64,000 nucleotides of DNA from Pomacea canaliculata (Eukaryota; Mollusca; Gastropoda; Architaenioglossa; Ampullariidae), in NCBI RefSeq assembly GCF_003073045.1, contig NC_037601.1:21736150-21800149 (forward strand). The letters run 5' to 3'. The notes beneath the pieces are model-generated. The model made no database searches. It was not told where the DNA came from and saw only the letters and a list, made by a program, of their open reading frames with translations. Position numbers and translations under genes: made by a program. Below, piece after piece: positions 61,112 through 64,000 of the stretch; the first letter of the stretch is position 1; each line of letters begins with the position of its first letter.

Positions 61112-63724
61112 TCAACTTTGCAGCATGCCTCGTTTTCTTTTGCGGTGGTTTTGAACCATTATGGATGTGGTTAATTTCTCTGTTTGTCGAGTCTCCCATT
61201 GCTGGAAATCATGCAAACCAAGCTGGCCAGCATTAAACAGTTTTACTTCAGTTTCATCTAGTTTTTCAGTGAGCTTACTCGTGTCTTGATTCAGAACATT
61301 TTGTGAAGAGTCCATTATCTTTCTGAAACGACCCTGGAATGCCTGAAAATAGAAACAACTGTTTATGGCAAGATAAAATTTACAATAATCTTATAATAAA
61401 GCTTAAAATCTCAAACCATTGATCTGAAAATTCTGTGTGAATGCATGTGGTGTGCAGGGAAAGCATATACCATTCTCATGAAACTCAGAGCAACTTGGTT
61501 AAAGGCTTTTACATCAGGAATTTTATATATCCACACAAGGCCATAGGTCTAAATTTGCTGCAGAATATGTGGGGGAAAGCTGGAGGGAAGGCCAAAAGTA
61601 GGCATACAATACTGATTGAGACATGGTATTTGTATTTTACACTACTGATGCACCCTGTATTATAAGGAACAAATTGCAAGTGCAATTAAATCTTATCAAA
61701 TACCTTCACTAAACTGTTAGCAATGTCTGTAGATTCAGGATGTTCAAATGAGAGCAAATGGGAACCAAATTTATAAAAGTATGGTCCCAATTTGTGTAGA
61801 TTCACAACATTTGGATCTGCTTTTAAAATTTGTCGGTAGCTTTCTCTGTAAGCTCGAGGCATTTCAACAGAAACAATGTGGCGACGCCTACTACACAGAG
61901 AGCGTGCAAGCCAGTATGGCAGCTCCAATTTGGTGCCTTCTTGAAGTGTATCATCTTCACTGCCTTTGTCAAGATACCCTAAAAAGAAGGAAAGCAAACA
62001 GAAAAATAGTAACTCAGCATTTAATTAATTTTGGTTCTAAAACTTTGCTGGCAATAATTGTCTAGAATGTTTAGGACTTCTTCTTCTTCTTCTTCTGTCC
62101 TATTCGCCCCCAGTGGAGCATAGGGCCGCAACCACCCGCCGCCATCGGACCCGGTCCTGGGCATCCCTTTCTAGTTGGAACCATGCCATGCCAGCTGTCT
62201 CCGCCTCTCTGTGGATTGATCTCCTCCACGTCTGTCTGGGTCTCCCAACCTTGCGCCTCCCCTGTGGGTTCCAGCCCAGAGCTTGTCGCATGAAATTGTT
62301 GGCTGGCTTTCGTAGAGTGTGGCCAATCCAGCCCCACTTTCGCTTTTTGATGTCTTGGCTGGCAGGGTTTTGGTTGGCTCTCTCCCACAGGTCTGTATTG
62401 GAGATCTTCTCAGGCCATCGGATGTTAAGGATGCGGCTCAGACATTTATTGATGAATGTCTGTATCTTGTTGGTGATGGCATTTGTCACCCACCATGTCT
62501 CAGATCCATACAGAAGGACTGACTTTACATTGGTATTATAGATGCGGATCTTGGTGTGTAGAGACAAAGCCTTGGAGTTCCAGATAGGTCGTAGGGTGTG
62601 GAATGCAAGCCTGGCTTTGCTTATTCGGCTTATGACATCTTCATCTGTACCTCCGTCCTTGCTGCTGACTATGCTGCCAAGGTAGGTGAAACGGTCAGAC
62701 TCTGTAATACATTCTCCATGAAGTTGGAGTGGAGCTTCTTGCTTTATGTTGACCCACATTACCTCCGTCTTCTTGATGTTGATCGTTAGGCCAGTCATTG
62801 CTGCTTGTGGGACAACAGGCTGATGTCATCTGCAAAGTCAAGATCCTCAAGCTGCCTGGCGAAGGTCCACTGAACGCCCGTGTTGCTGTTAGAGGTTGTT
62901 CTTCTCATGATCCAGTCTATGACGATCAGGAAGATTGTTGGTGAGAGCAGACAACCTTGCCTCACTCCAGTTTAGGACAATAAATCCTAATGCTACTATC
63001 TGCTCAATTTGATTTTGCAAATACTTGTTATATGAGCCAAGAGTAGTGATGAAATAAATAGTAATATATTCAAGATGTCAGTCTACTTTTCATATCAGTG
63101 ATGCAAATCCCTAGAAACTATTTTGAAGAAAAAAATGGTTTAATTTTGTACTTGTTATTGATAAAGATCTGAAGCTTTTAAGACATTAAAATATTGTTTA
63201 GACAACACCTCCCATCTCTGAGTACAGGTGGTCTCAAAACACATTATGCATACGCATAATACACCATAAGAAGGCATCAAATGCCTGCATGAGCGTACAA
63301 ACATACACGCACATGCACATGCACTTGCACGCACGTACACACACGATAAATAATAAACTAATTATCAACTTCGCAAAACGTAAGTCTGGTTTGCGACCCT
63401 ACACTTGAATCACAGATCCATCAGTGCCTTTCACACTTCTGTTTCTCACATTACTGTTTTTCACTATTTCCTGTATCAATGACGATGATATATGATAATG
63501 ATATTTCATAAATTTTACATAAATTTGATGAATTACTATCAACAATGGGAACGAATACATTGAATGTCATTTGTAAATACTTTTAAACATTTCTGTTTCT
63601 CTTGACGAAACTTACCAAGTCGGTAGATCGGTACCTCGACTTTACAGGGTACTGATTCCTGTGTTGCAAGAATATCATCTAAACTAAAATAACTTTCGGA
63701 AGCATTCAAAAACGTCTGTGACAT
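61112..63724 (-). CDS. GINS3: GINS complex subunit 3 (PSF3), three exons
   Basis: Exons 63724-63616, 61978-61704, 61342-61112; 615 bases, 204 residues (human 216), phases consistent. PSF3 is one of four subunits of the GINS complex, which joins CDC45 and MCM2-7 to form the replicative helicase in the nucleus. Landmarks: N-terminal YFSLDDILATQESVPCKVE and YRLG (beta-rich domain), then LELPYWLARSL, ADPNVVNLHKLGPYFYKFG and a helical C-terminus LHDFQQWETRQ ending in the basic KRKRG. The start at 63,724 is the first ATG and agrees with family length. No frame breaks seen. Intron 1 (about 1.6 kb) contains a truncated RTE LINE. Confidence 0.93.
62078..62969 (-). mobile_element. 5'-truncated RTE-clade LINE with (GAA)n tail
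   Basis: 892 bases flanked by a perfect 9-base target duplication GTTTAGGAC (62,069-62,077 and 62,970-62,978). Minus-strand reading: GVRQGCLLSP and FADD of the reverse-transcriptase palm, then a long open frame (62,100-62,798) with FTYLGSIVSSKDGG, TKIRIYNTNVKSVLLYG, KWGWIGHTLRK and a basic GRRKVGRPRQTWRR tail motif typical of RTE/BovB-type elements. About 40 bases are missing just after FADD, and everything upstream of the palm is absent, so it is dead on arrival. The 3' end is a GAA trinucleotide run, the usual RTE-type ending. The open frame and exact duplication suggest a young insertion. Confidence 0.9.
62979..63615. other. Remainder of GINS3 intron 1
   Basis: AT-rich, with a CA-rich simple tract at about 63,300-63,345. 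No exon or element recognised. Confidence 0.6.
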
Positions 63725-63749
63725 TGCTTATGTTCACTTATCGAAAATT

Positions 63750-63757
63750 GCGCCAAT
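63750..63757 (-). promoter_or_regulatory. E2F-like site (ATTGGCGC) in the GINS3 promoter
   Basis: The minus strand reads GATTGGCGCAATTTTCG 26-33 bases before the GINS3 start codon. TTGGCGC is close to the E2F consensus, and GINS genes are known E2F-type, S-phase-induced genes in animals. The same bases include a reversed CCAAT (ATTGG). The sequence match is seen; the function is inferred. Confidence 0.4.
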
Positions 63758-63799
63758 CGTAAAGAAAAGCTGAGTGAATGCCCTTGAATTAAAAAACAC

Positions 63800-63805
63800 T
63801 TTATT
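63800..63805 (-). terminator. Poly(A) signal of a further minus-strand gene upstream of GINS3
   Basis: AATAAA on the minus strand in TTGAATAAAGTG. Cleavage would fall near 63,780, only about 60 bases before the GINS3 ATG. The rest of that gene would lie beyond 64,000; no coding exon of it can be recognised in 63,806-64,000. Confidence 0.35.
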
Positions 63806-64000
63806 CAACGGCTGAAAATAAAATACTCAGAGGTACAAAAATATTTTTCCTGTAGAAAATCTATTTGAAATATAACATAAACAATAAATTTACATATTAT
63901 GTTAAAAATACAGGTGTTCGACTAAGATTTCCCGAAATAAACAAATTCTCAAATAGCTTGGTTTTCTAAAGTTGATCGTGACCTTCCGTGCACGTGGAAA

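Noticed and set aside
62100-62798. 232-codon frame as a host gene in the GINS3 intron
   Set aside because: It is the 3' part of an RTE reverse transcriptase, flanked by a target-site duplication.
1-64000. CRISPR arrays, tRNA or rRNA genes, bacterial operons, LTR or other virus-like elements
   Set aside because: None seen. The tandem repeats are microsatellites, minisatellites or coding repeats without spacer structure, and no capsid, envelope, integrase or LTR pair was recognised.

Overview
The window is animal nuclear DNA. Genes are intron-rich with GT-AG introns and AATAAA/ATTAAA signals, intergenic DNA is AT-rich, and there are 5'-truncated LINEs and many short non-autonomous DNA transposons. 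Gene content and repeat types suggest a lophotrochozoan, most likely a mollusc. That placement is an inference. No prokaryotic, organellar, CRISPR or tRNA/rRNA features were seen.

Layout. (1) 1-23,600: a tandem segmental duplication of about 12 kb. Each unit carries one eight-exon minus-strand gene for a secreted trypsin-like serine protease with a signal peptide, a small cysteine-rich CLIP-like module, a Ser/Thr/Pro linker and a His-Asp-Ser catalytic domain. The unit at 12.3-23.6 kb is open throughout (412 codons). The unit at 0-12.3 kb is one base short just after its active-site serine. (2) 23.6-27.8 kb: mostly empty, with two GC-richer exon candidates of uncertain frame. (3) 27,878-53,622 (minus): a 30-exon gene for a WD40 + acidic linker + HEAT-like protein of about 1,567 residues, best read as WDR97, a ciliary/flagellar-type WD protein. 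Every splice phase was checked by hand and is consistent, including a 49-nt micro-exon. (4) 38,993-41,685 (plus): a two-exon gene nested inside one WDR97 intron. It encodes a 136-residue secreted galaxin-like protein made of near-identical 28-residue di-cysteine repeats. A decayed copy of its repeat exon, split by a hAT MITE, lies just upstream. (5) 54,837-59,198 (minus): NDUFAF6, a mitochondrial complex I assembly factor, ten exons. (6) 61,112-63,724 (minus): GINS3, a CMG replicative helicase subunit, three exons, with a truncated RTE LINE in intron 1. A further minus-strand gene appears to end about 60 bp upstream of the GINS3 start.

The single-copy genes share an orientation but no pathway. 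The most unusual locus is the galaxin-like gene at 39-41.7 kb, which interlocks with the WDR97 gene on the opposite strand: WDR97's micro-exon lies inside the galaxin gene's only intron. Several single-base frame breaks occur in genes that are otherwise conserved. Together they look more like residual consensus errors than gene death, but only reads or transcripts can decide.
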